64,000 nt of DNA from Panagrolaimus kolymaensis. Taxonomy: Eukaryota > Nematoda > Chromadorea > Rhabditida > Panagrolaimidae. The stretch spans positions 744,001 through 808,000 of the forward strand of contig JAJQJQ010000064.1 in assembly GCA_028622995.1 (NCBI GenBank), in the 5' to 3' direction. Made by a program: the position numbers and the translations under genes. Below, piece after piece: positions 35,598 to 45,786 of the stretch. The notes beneath the pieces were generated by a model. That model was given only the letters and a program-made list of their open reading frames with translations, made no database searches and was not told the origin of the DNA. How positions within the stretch are numbered: position 1 is the first letter of the stretch; each line of letters starts with the position of its first letter.

Positions 35598-36906
35598 ATG
35601 AAACGTCCTTCGACATCTTCTTCCGTTCCCGGAAAATCAAATGATTCCGTCGTTCCAAAGATTCCAAAAATTTTGGAGAATTTTGATGTCAGCGAAGAAG
35701 ATAGATTGGCTATTTTGAACGTGCTTGGCGAAGTTGAAAGCAATGAACTTACCCAAACAAACATTAGTATAAATGGAAATGGTTGTGATGCAATAAACAT
35801 TAATAACCCCAATGGAAATTTATCTGGAGTAAATGGATTGACACTTGAAGATACGGACAACGTTTGTTATGCTGCAGTAACAGCGCCTTTAATCCCATCT
35901 TCATCTCCACCGCATCCAGATTTGCAAAAATTGAATGCTGATTCTGTTGATGATTTTTTTGCTTCCGTAAGCCAACAACAACATCGCGCGAATATTATCG
36001 TTTCATTAACACAAAATTCTTCTGAACATGTAAATATCACAGGTTCGTCTGTCCTTATCAATTTTTTTGGGTGACGGAGAGAAAAAGGAAAGGTTATACA
36101 CAGTATTACGCGTACTTTAAAAATCGCTTTTAAAAAACCCAAAAACACGTTTAAGAAATAAGAATAGGAAGAAATTATTGCGAGTAAATAATGAAAAATC
36201 ACGGTTCCTCATTTTGGTAAGGAGAAGCTAATTTTTAATTTAAAAAAAAAGAAGTTAAAGATATGAAAAAAAAACAATAACATCTTTCTTTTTCGTGATG
36301 AGAGTTCAGAATAAATATTTTTTTTGATTTAATCAAAAAATAAAATATAAAAAAAAGCAAAAAACAAAATATTTTTCAGACGCAGAAGTTTTACAAATAC
36401 ATTTTCCTCCAAATGTAATTGCAATGAATCAAAAAAGCCTTCTAACTTCACCTGGAAGTTCTCGTGCTGTTCATATTGAAACAATTCCTTCAACAACACC
36501 GCTCAAACCAGTTTCTTCTACTCCCAAAGTAAAGCAACAAAAGCCTAAACCACCAAGACGAAACAAGGACTATCATTATCCCAAAACTGCAGAGGATTTT
36601 AAAAATTTTCTTCTAAATGGTTCACGAAATAATCTTCCCAAAAACCCTGAAGCCTATTTTACAAATAACTTGGACGCTATTAATGCTTGCAGACCAATTA
36701 TAATTGATTTGAAAAAAAGTGGAAGACCACGAATTGAAGGTGATTCAAAATGTTCTCAAGAAGATAAAGTTTATCACCAAAATAAAACTAAAATAAGACG
36801 GCGTTATATGGAATTCATTAAAGCTGTAATCATTGAATGGGATAATGGTAATGCTGCCACAATGACCTTTGATGAATTTGAACATCGATGGTATGATGAT
36901 TTTTAA
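35598..36906 (+). CDS. GRP-motif family protein B, unrecognised (323 aa)
   Basis: Two exons, 35598-36042 and 36380-36906, joined in phase 1 (donor GTTCGT is weak; acceptor TTTTTCAG is good). The N-terminal half is acidic, Ser/Asn-rich and probably disordered. Residues about 170-200 are Lys/Pro-rich (KVKQQKPKPPRRNKDYHYPK). The conserved domain runs from about 205 to 323: DFKNFLLNGSRNNLPKNPEA, a KSGRPRIEGDSKCSQEDK segment (GRP at 263-265), a basic KIRRRYMEFIKAVIIEW helix, and ATMTFDEFEHRW at the end. The RNNLP.PEA block is shared most closely with the gene at 39681, while SGRPxxEGD is shared most closely with the gene at 29158. An in-frame ATG at 35553 would add 15 hydrophobic residues and is less likely. 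Function unknown; a DNA-binding role is an inference. Confidence 0.75.
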
Positions 36907-39680
36907 AGAAAAGTTTTTTGAAAGAATGAAAATTAAGCATAAAATTTTTTTTCGATATCTTTATTTTAATTTGTATTTCACTTTTTTATTTACAAACACA
37001 CTTAACCTTCACCTCAGCCATATAACCAGTTTTGCTAAAAATGAATTTTTTTTCTCCATAATAATTATCCATTATTTTGCTTAATATGTATTTTTATAAT
37101 CATTTTATTATTTGTCAAATCGTAAAAGTTTATATCATAAAAATTTTTTTTAGATATGATTTGAATGTTTTTAAGAATTTGCATTAACACAAATTTTTTG
37201 ACGAAAAAAAATGTAATTACCCCGTTTTTACTTTTGCAGGCTTAAAATAGTTAAGGATATTTGCTAAAAAATAGCATCGAAAAAAAGAACGGAACTTATT
37301 TTCAAACTTTTCAAAAATTATTTTTAGAAGTTTTTAAAATCACATTTTTCGCGATATTTATTTACCTGTGAAAAAAAAAACACTTTTCCATTTTGGCAAA
37401 CTAAAATAATGTTATTTTTTTGGTTTAAATATTTTTTACTCGCTCTGTAGTTTTTCTTCTTCTTGCAGCAGTGTTAAGAAATCACTGTTCTATTAGTTCT
37501 TTACTTTGTTAAAAAAAATGATCGCTTTTTGAGTGCGTTGTTGTGTTATTCATTAGTGGTAAAAAAAACAGTGGAAAAGCATTGATCAGTATAGAGAGTT
37601 GTTTTTGTCAAATATTAGAAGCTGTAGGGTGAAGAAAAAAAATAATGTGTATGTACGCACATTGAAAAAAAAAGTAAGGTGGAAGGAAGGAAGAAGCAGC
37701 TGAAAATGGAAAAAGGTTGCAGATTGGAAGAAGGAAACTAAAAATTTTCCGGGAGTATAATGAAAGAAGAGAGAAAGCAAGCAAATGGCAATAAAAAATA
37801 AGAAACAAGCGAGGATAAATTTAATTTAAATTTTAAAAAAGGTTAATAATTTTACAAAATTTGGAGCTTTAAAACAGCAACTCATCAAATTTTCTATTCA
37901 TTTAAAATAGAAAATTTTTTTTAGGGTAAACGAAAAACATAAAAAAGTTAAAAGAAATTACACGTGGCAAAGGAGGAAATTAAAATGATTGAAATAAAGA
38001 TACCTTTGACAGCTTTTATAGTCGTAGAGAAGCATAATGCTTCGAGAAAGTTCTTTAACAATAAAATACAGTCAAAAAACATTTTTGATTGATAACAACT
38101 ATAATAATACAATAGACAAAAAAATCTCAAACCTCTTTGGTTTTTTTAGGTTTACTCTGCATTTTAATTTTTCCATTCGCTTAAATTTTGCAACTTTTTT
38201 TTCTTTTCATGTTTTAATTTATTTTCAAAAGCTTTGGCAAAACGAAGAAATAAAAATTCTGAAAGAAGAAGATGAATCATCTCACTTTTTTCATCGATTG
38301 ATTATTTTATTTTCCCTACAATTTACAGAGTGTAAAAACCAACAATGTAAAGATAAGAACTTCAATCAAAAGCTAATACACAAAATCGATTATTTTTTTT
38401 CACTTTTTTTCCAGAAGCTGCTTCTATCATGAATGTCTAAAACCGATGCCTACTTTTTGTTGTTGATATTTTGACATATTTGTGAAGAAAAAAATTTATT
38501 CCGACAGTATCAAAAATAATAACAACAAGTCAACGAAATGAATGCAGAATAAAGTTAAAAATTTTACAGACTCTCAAGCTTTTTATCTGCAAATAATTTT
38601 TGTTTTTTTCGTATTATTTTTTAATCCTCACGCATAATTTTATTCGTTTCATCTGTATGAAATTTATTGAACATTGGTAAATCTTTTTTATGGATCACGT
38701 ATGCTGCTTTTTCTTTGTACACTTAAAAACCAGTCACAAAAAAGTCATTGTTTTTTGTTTTGTTTGAAAGCGCATTCAATTGAAAAAACATGCTTCAACC
38801 GAATGAAGATGGTTAAACTAGCATATTCGGTTTTTTCCATCTTTTCAATCACGGGTTAAATATGTATGCCTTAAAAAAAAATTAACGTTTCAATGCGAAA
38901 AATTATTTTTTTATCACATTGCTTCTTCCTCGCTCCTCGCGTGTGTTATCTTTGAAAAAAACATCAAACCTTAAATCATCGTTTTTTTATACAAGGACTA
39001 TCAAAAGTTAAGACAAAGTAAAAAAAGTTGGTTGAAATGTTGATGAAAGTTATCGAGCAATTATCGCAAAACATTGATAGCACTAATTTTAAGGAGATAT
39101 CCCATGGTCTTTATCACAAATGATTTGATAAATTAAAACAAGATGAAATCCAAAAATTTGGCATGTAATCAAAAAATAAAAGAAAATTTTGAGTGAATGG
39201 CAGCTTAATTAATGTCAAAAAAGCTTGCACGCTTCTGGTTATGAAAATCATATAAATATTTAAATTTCTTATTTTCTTTACTAATTAATTTTTTTTGCTT
39301 TTTCATAATAACGTAAAAATTCTAACTGAAATACTTTTCTTAATTTATAAAAATTAAAGATATTTTTATAATGCTTTTTATTTATCTGAAAGCTTCGAAT
39401 AACAGTGCAAAAAAAATTATTTTATTGCATTAAAAAATTTGAATTAACAAAAAAATTATTTTATGAAAACAATATTTTTCAAATGATTAAAAACAATAGG
39501 CGGAGTTCTTGTAATTAAGGAGCCATAAATTGCTGCTTATCAGTTAATTTGACGACCACCACATTGCACGCTCTCTTACATACATAGTGGGTTGCATTTC
39601 ATTCTTTTGGGAAAAAAGATTTATACTTTATAATTTTTATTTCTTTCTGTATTTGTAAGCTTGGATGGAAAGAAATAATC
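36907..39680. other. 2.8-kb gene-poor spacer
   Basis: No gene found on either strand; open frames are low-complexity. Possible regulatory DNA of the flanking GRP-motif genes. Confidence 0.5.
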
Positions 39681-40265
39681 ATGGATAACAATAATTGGAC
39701 CGATGAACTAATTAATGATGCCGATGCAAATTTTCTTTATAATGACATTCAATTTTCTTCAGAATTTTACAATAATTTAATTGAAATTTCCAATGTTATT
39801 CCAGAATAAACTCAACAAGCAGATGCCGATGTTGTTTATGAACCTCTTGAGTCAAATGAAATCCAATTCCACCCAATTCCCGATACTAATATTTCTTCGT
39901 CTTCATTGGCTTCAACTGCCTCGAGTTCATCAACAAATAATCGAGTCAAAAATAATTTTCGACAATGTGCAAAAGCTGTCAAAGGATGGATACTCAATGG
40001 ACCACGAAACAATTTACCAAACACTCCTGAAGCTCTTTTCCCTGCTTTTGGAGTAGCATTTATGAAAGCGAGAACCATGAAAACCAGTCGTAAAGGAAGG
40101 CCAAAAGAAGATGGCCGAGGTTCGCCATATCATCGAGAAAATTATGAAATTAAACGAAGATGTCAAAAATTTATTTCATCGTTCATCAGAAAATATGAAA
40201 ATCGCGGAATCAAGGAAATAAAACTTGATGAATTGGAAGAATATCCAAATGAGATTGAAAAGTAA
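39681..40265 (+). CDS. GRP-motif family protein C, frame interrupted by a TAA (119 aa from 39906)
   Basis: A frame opens at ATG 39681 (MDNNNWTDELIND, acidic like its paralogues), meets TAA at 39807-39809 after 42 codons, and continues in the same frame, with no shift, to 40263-40265. The next in-frame ATG is 39906 and still covers the whole conserved domain. That domain reads: AVKGWILNGPRNNLPNTPEA, LFPAFGVAFMKARTMKTSRK, GRP at residues 64-66 of the short form, a basic KRRCQKFISSFIRKYEN helix, and IKLDELEEYPNE. No plausible intron removes the stop. Translation may start at 39906, or this is a recent pseudogene, an allele or a sequencing error. It is the most reduced of the three paralogues. 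Function unknown. Confidence 0.6.
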
Positions 40266-42406
40266 CGTTTTGAAAAGGAAGATAAATTTCTAAGTGAATT
40301 AACTTTTCCCATTTTAGAAGTGGCCCATCTTCATCACGGAAATAAACTGTAATTGATTACTCATCATTGAAAAAGAAAATTGTAGCCTTCAATCCAAATA
40401 ATACCCCAACAACAACAAAAAACAAAAAAATGCTAAAAAAATTTAAATAAGTAGTTTTTTATGCAAAGTTATCTAAGCTTACAATAATCATTTACCAATT
40501 TTAAGAACCCATTCATTCTATTGCGCTTTTTCTAACGCCTTTTTGTAAAATAAGTTTTTATGATAAAATGCTCCAAAAAAATTGTTTGAATCTAAAGCCA
40601 ATGATTATGATTATGAAATTTATACTTCCATGCTTCTTCCTCGACTTTATAAAAAAAATGTGTACATCGGTGTTGGCGCTGTTATTGATTAACAGGGCTC
40701 GAACACGAGTGTAGTAGGCTAACAAAAATTGAAGAAGAAAAAGAAAAAATCTGTAAAAGAAAAAAGAAATAAGATACTGAAAAGAAAAAGTACATTTTTT
40801 TTTCTCGATTTGGGTCGCAAACAAAAAATTATTAAACATAAATTAATAAATATAAAATGCTTAAAATGAGTAAATGTTAATATGCACGCATGTTAAACTG
40901 TTAGTAAAAGGTCGTTTCGAAAGTTTTCGAAACGAAAATTGCACGCTCAATTACTAACATGTCATCAAAATAGGTACGTTTTTTACATGCGTGTGGATTT
41001 TATTACAAAAATGAGAATTAACAAGTTAATTAAAGCCGTCGGGGATTGAGAATATTTAAAAAACGATTAATTAAATTATTTAAAAAATTATGTATAAAAA
41101 AAAGAAAGAAAGCATTGACGACCGACGACTTTGCTTTAAAGTAAAATAATATAATCAAAAGATTGACACTCTTCAACTTTTTTTATAATAAGTACAGTCA
41201 GATTTTACTCAATAAAAGCTGATAACACACACAAATTATGCGTTGTTAAAACTCATTAAATTTTTCTTTGTTTATTTGCATTTTTAATTTTCACATATTT
41301 TTCAAAAAAAAAATTCAAAAAAATATAATAAATTAACTTTAAATTGTGTTCCTAATAATGTTTGAAAAATACAAAGAAGCTTTTTTTATTACAAAAATAA
41401 GTCAAAAAAAATGGTTATTGAATTTAAAAATCCATTTTGTCTATTTTTTTAAACTCGATGAAACTGTGATAGGTGGATCTAAAATAAAATAGTCTCTTGT
41501 TTAACAAAGTTTTTTTCTAAAAAGTCTGTTTATTTTTTTTAACTTAATCATTCATGTTTATTTTTGCAGAAGATAAAAGTACAAAAAGCATTGAAGTTTG
41601 ATAAAAAAAAAGTGAAAACAATGCCTTTATTTTATCCCTCATGGCTGCAAACAGCATCATTCCGGGAAGTGAAGGAGGAGTTAATCATCAATGCTGCGGA
41701 GGAGGTTGGACTTTTTTTAGGGAATGGAATAGTACGCGTACTACCATAATATTTTTGTTGACTTACCTAACATGAAATAAGTATTATGAAAGCATAAACA
41801 AAAATTTTAGAAAGTACATTTTCAAGATTTTTATCTATCGAATTTCAGCTTATGTTTTTAAGACATTACAAAAAAGATTGTGGAAATTATTTTCGATTTC
41901 ATTTTGTAAACTCTAAAAAGAAAATAATTTTGTATAAATTCATCTCTTTTGGAGTATTCAAATTAGAGCAAGATGCAAAGCAATTTTTTTGCGTTTCTAA
42001 AAAACCAAATTTGGAATCAAGAAAATAGTTATTTTAAAAACTTGGCTTTTCTTTTTTCAAATTTGCTTGTTTTTTTGTTTTAAGCTACATATTTTTCAAT
42101 TTTTCAAAAAATTTTTTAAATTATTTTTTTTAAATATCCCTTTGAAAAGCGAATTATTAATTTCATATTTTTTTGCATGATTTTTCTCTTATTTTTTTCG
42201 TAAATTTTTTTATTGCTTTATAGTTTTTTTAAAGATTTTATTTGATTAAATAATTTTATTTAAGGAAGATTTGTAAAATAAATAAATGAGGTAATAATAA
42301 TATATAGTTTTTTTGATAACATTACTTGGATTAATAAAAAAAATGGATAAAAGAAAGATTTAAAATTTAATTCATCAGAATTTGTGGAAAATTAAGCATC
42401 AAAAAG
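40266..42406. other. 2.1-kb spacer with a nested palindrome and a diverged duplicated block
   Basis: No gene accepted. Contents: the nested inverted repeat at 40884-40995 and, at 41585-41710, a block that recurs at 46529-46640 on the other side of the AT-hook gene (see findings). The rest is A/T-rich. Confidence 0.5.
40884..40995. repeat. Nested short inverted repeat
   Basis: Three concentric arm pairs: CACGCATGT with ACATGCGTG (about 40885 and 40985), TGTTAGTAA (40899) with TTACTAACA (40951), and CGTTTCGAAA (40913) with TTTCGAAACG (40925). The whole is about 112 bp. It may be a small MITE or a structured RNA; nothing decides. Confidence 0.6.
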
Positions 42407-45400
42407 TTATGTTGTTTGTAAAAATGAAGTTAATGATGCCATAATTGGATGAAGAACATCTTTGTATTGTGGGATCAATTCTGTAGGTACCATTCCCATT
42501 TCACATAACTTCATGCAGAGATTTTCTAAACAATCACTCATTCGTTTGTAATCTTCGGTTTTCTGAAAAAATGTATTTTTAACGGCAAATGACCAATTCG
42601 TGCCCGGTCGATTCGTGGAACCCATTCGTGGAAAAAAAAATACCTATTCGTGGAAAAAAATAGACACATTCGCGGAAAAAAATAGACCCATTCGTGGAAA
42701 AAATACTTATTCGTGGAAAAAAAAAGACTCATACGTGGAAAAATATTAAAAATTAGTGATCCATAGGCTTTCCCTATTGGTCGATGTTAATCATCCATAA
42801 GACTTCCTTATGGATTGCATTTTAGGAAATCAACTTTAATTCTTTACTAGGTGTAAAGCGGGCCTTCGGCCCGCCAGCAAATGTTTCATTTTATTGCTTA
42901 TAGTTTATAATGAACATCTCTTAGTTACTTTTTTTCAATAATGTGCTCATCCATGCGATTATAATATTATCCTCCTCCAAGCATTTCCTTGCGTTAACGC
43001 TATTTAATTCCTTTCATCCTTACCCAAATATTTGAGACACTTCAAAGACAATTGTGCTTATCACTGTTAAATTTTTATGCAATAATAAAGCTAATTCATT
43101 CTACATGTTTCAAAAAAAGGCTTGCTATGAGAGTTTTTTCTTTTTCTTGAAATTCTCAATCCAAAAGTAAAAGATCCTTTCTAATAAGACCTTTAAATTT
43201 TAAAGCGATTCAAAATCAACGACCATCGTCATCGCTAACATTCCTTGCAATGCAAAGTATATCTGCATTCATTGCATTCATGTTTATGCAAATTTTATTG
43301 CCCAGAAACTCAATCCATTTTATGCAAATTTGTTATTTCCTTCGCTTTCTTTTTTTGGTCCTTGAAACCTTCCAATGATGCCGGGTCCTTGGATCCTTCC
43401 CCAGATTTTAGCTCTACTGATATTATTTCATTGGATCCTTTTTCTAATATTAGGTCTCTACAATTCGGATCTTGTGCCCTATCTCGATCCCATGCTTTCT
43501 CTGGATCCTATCATCTTTTTTTTCTTCAGCTAACGGATCCTTCACTTGATTTTTGTCCTTGTATCCTTCCCCTATCTATTATCACTACGGATCCTTGCCC
43601 TGATATTAACTTTATTGCATTCTTCTCTTGATTTTGGTCCTTATGCTTCCTCAAAAGAAAACCGCCACTCATCACCATTTCATTTCCATGAAATGAGAAT
43701 GAAAAATCCTTTTCTGTATTTTCATTCATGTTTATGCAGATTTTTTAGAAATGTCTCCTTCCTTTTATTTTCATTCTTTTGTAATTTTCCCATGAATCGT
43801 TTCCGAGCGACGCACGAACGAACTGACAATGAAAATTGTAGAGAAGGATTGATAATTCTTTGATAAATCATAAGTCAGAAGTTTTAATTTTTAGTTAAAG
43901 AATCCAAAAATGTAATTAAAGAATTCAGAAGGATATTTATTCAATTACCGGTTAAGAACATACAAGCAAGGACCCCGCTTTTGCGTGGCCTCATACAAAC
44001 CACATAATTCATGCATTTAAACAATTTATAAAACAAAAATGTCCTTGCGGGCCACCATGTAAAATTCTACTCTTCTTTAAAATCCCAGCATCAAATTTAT
44101 TTCATTCAAAGGAGTGACTTCAGGACGTCAAGATACCCTTCACCCTTATCATCTAACATCATATTCATCTATCCCAAACATATACTGGATCACTTATCCC
44201 AGCGACCTATAGGTCTTGTACATAACCTCATCCAGTCGAAATAACAGCGCATTTTACCTCAAAAGGATCTCTTTAACACATCCCAAAGGCCACCAATAAT
44301 TTAAAGCATCTCAAAGCAAGCACCCTCTAATCAGCGCTTCATTTCGATGCAACTAAAGCAAGAGTTTATTAGTAAATGCTCTTTCACATAAAAATAACTT
44401 CATATAAATTTTTTAATCATTCCTTTCAATTTTTATGGAAGGGACACCTTTAAACATGGATACCAGGTCGCTCATTTCATTCGTGTCATCCAATTTCCAA
44501 CCCCAATGGCACCCAACATCATAGGCAAAAATCAGATGTGACAAACCACAAACACACACATTTTCAATAAGTATGTTTGGATGTCGAATTCTAAATTTTT
44601 TCGACGGAATTCTTAATTCTTAACTGGACTTGTGACTTCTAAATTAATAAATCTATGAATTCTGAATTCTTTAATTACATTTTTGGATTCTTTAACTAAA
44701 AATTAAAACTTCTGACTTATGATTTATCAAAGAATTATCAATAAAGAATTAAAGTTGATTTCCTAAAATGCAATCCATAAGGAAGTCTTATGGATGATTA
44801 ACATCGACCAATAGGGAAAGCCTATGGATCACTAATTTTTAATATTTTTCCACGAATGAGTCTTTTTTTCCACGAATAAGTACTTTTTCCACGAATGTGT
44901 CTATTTTTTTCCACGAATGGGTATGTTTTTTTCCACGAATAGGTATGTTTTTTTTCCACGAATGGGTTCCACGAATAGGGTAGTTTCCACGAATTGGTAT
45001 TCCACGAATTGGTAGTTTCCACGAATGTGTCTATTTTTTTCCACGAATGTGTCTATTTTTTTCCACGAATGGGTTCCACGAATCGACCGGGCACGAATTG
45101 GTATGCAGTCATTTTTAACTAATCAAAATTTAATATATAAAATTTTTTTTATGTCTTACTTGCTGACAATAATTTCGTGCATAATCTCGTTTTCGTATTG
45201 TGGTCCTATCTTCGTCACCATTCACGGCTTTCCGAGGTCGACCACGTCGGATAGCTGTTGTTGAAGATGAGGGCTGTGTTGATGGCGGAGTTTCACCTTG
45301 ATTACTAAGACGTGACGATACTTCAACAGCCGAATTATTTGAACGCGGTAAATAATGTGTCCAATTATGGTTGTTGCCGCCTGATGGAATCATTTCATGA

Positions 45401-45786
45401 GTTGTTGGAATATAAAGTTGTCCTTGTGGAAGTGAATATTGAGGGGAATGTTGAGTCGAATAAGGTGACGATGATGAAGAGGTATCAATGGAATTAGGAA
45501 AGCTAATGACATTTGGAGAAATAGAATTTTGGTTTGGGTGATTATGAAAATAAGAGATGGGTCGTTGAGATTGATTGGAATTAATTGACGTTTCGAGATC
45601 ATAAAAAATTTCATTAAAGCTTTGAGATTTAGGAATTAAATTAGCATTAATATCTGCAGCTATATTTAAAGACATATCAAGCATTTCACTTTGCATGGGA
45701 TCTTCAATATTTGTTGGGACAGTATCATTTTCATTTGTTGTTGTTGTTGTTGAATATTGTCCATTGAAATTATTATAGGAATCCAT
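42407..45786 (-). CDS. Putative AT-hook/basic-region DNA-binding protein 2, intron holds a foldback element (260 aa)
   Basis: Two minus-strand exons, 45786-45160 (209 codons) and 42562-42407 (51 residues plus stop), joined in phase 0 across a 2.6-kb intron (donor GTAAGA, acceptor TTTTTTCAG). The N-terminus is Asn/Thr/Ser-rich, then acidic around residues 25-60. A Ser/Pro/His-rich middle follows. An AT-hook core RRGRPRK is at residues 180-186, then a Glu/Asp linker and the basic segment RKRDYARNYCQQ, which ends exactly at the exon boundary. Exon 2 is helix-turn-helix-like with IPQYK in the turn. Intron position, basic segment and exon-2 layout match the gene at 1109-1860, so the two are diverged paralogues. 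The intron is occupied almost entirely by the element at 42592-45102. Nuclear regulation is an inference; no named family is recognised. Confidence 0.75.
43376..43650. repeat. Degenerate GGATCCTT-containing tandem repeat inside the foldback element
   Basis: GGATCCTT or close variants recur about every 40-60 bp (near 43389, 43434, 43503, 43535 and 43590), usually followed by CTTCNCC and TGATTTTNG. This looks like a decayed minisatellite. It makes spurious open frames on both strands. Confidence 0.6.
43848..44741. repeat. Second, internal inverted repeat of the foldback element
   Basis: Bases 43848-43930 (with AGTCAGAAGTTTTAATTTTT) are the near-perfect inverse of 44660-44741, which directly continues the right terminal arm. 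The right part of the element is therefore itself a hairpin with arms of about 83 bp and a loop of about 730 bp. The loop is less AT-rich than the window and also holds a GC-rich direct/inverted motif pair around 43975 and 44045. Confidence 0.8.

Larger units (their letters stand above)
42592..45102. mobile_element. Foldback-type element with long repetitive inverted termini (2.5 kb)
   Basis: Termini are inverted copies: the left arm starts ACCAATTCGTGCCCGGTCGA at 42592 and the right arm ends with its complement at 45102. Each arm begins with a tandem array of a roughly 15-22 bp unit containing ATTCGTGGAA plus an A-tract, about 8 units on the left and about 14 on the right. A unique segment follows (for example GATCCATAGGCTTTCCCTAT and ATAAGACTTCCTTATGGATT) that is almost identical in both arms. 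The arms are about 255 bp (to 42846) and 361 bp (from 44742). Unequal arms made of tandem subrepeats are the hallmark of foldback elements. ATG on both sides may be a 3-bp target duplication. No transposase is visible, so it is non-autonomous. It lies wholly inside an intron. Confidence 0.85.

Noticed and set aside
43245..43863. Open frames on both strands within the foldback element, considered as a transposase remnant
   Set aside because: They are readings of a GGATCCTT repeat array; no transposase motif, and both strands are equally open.
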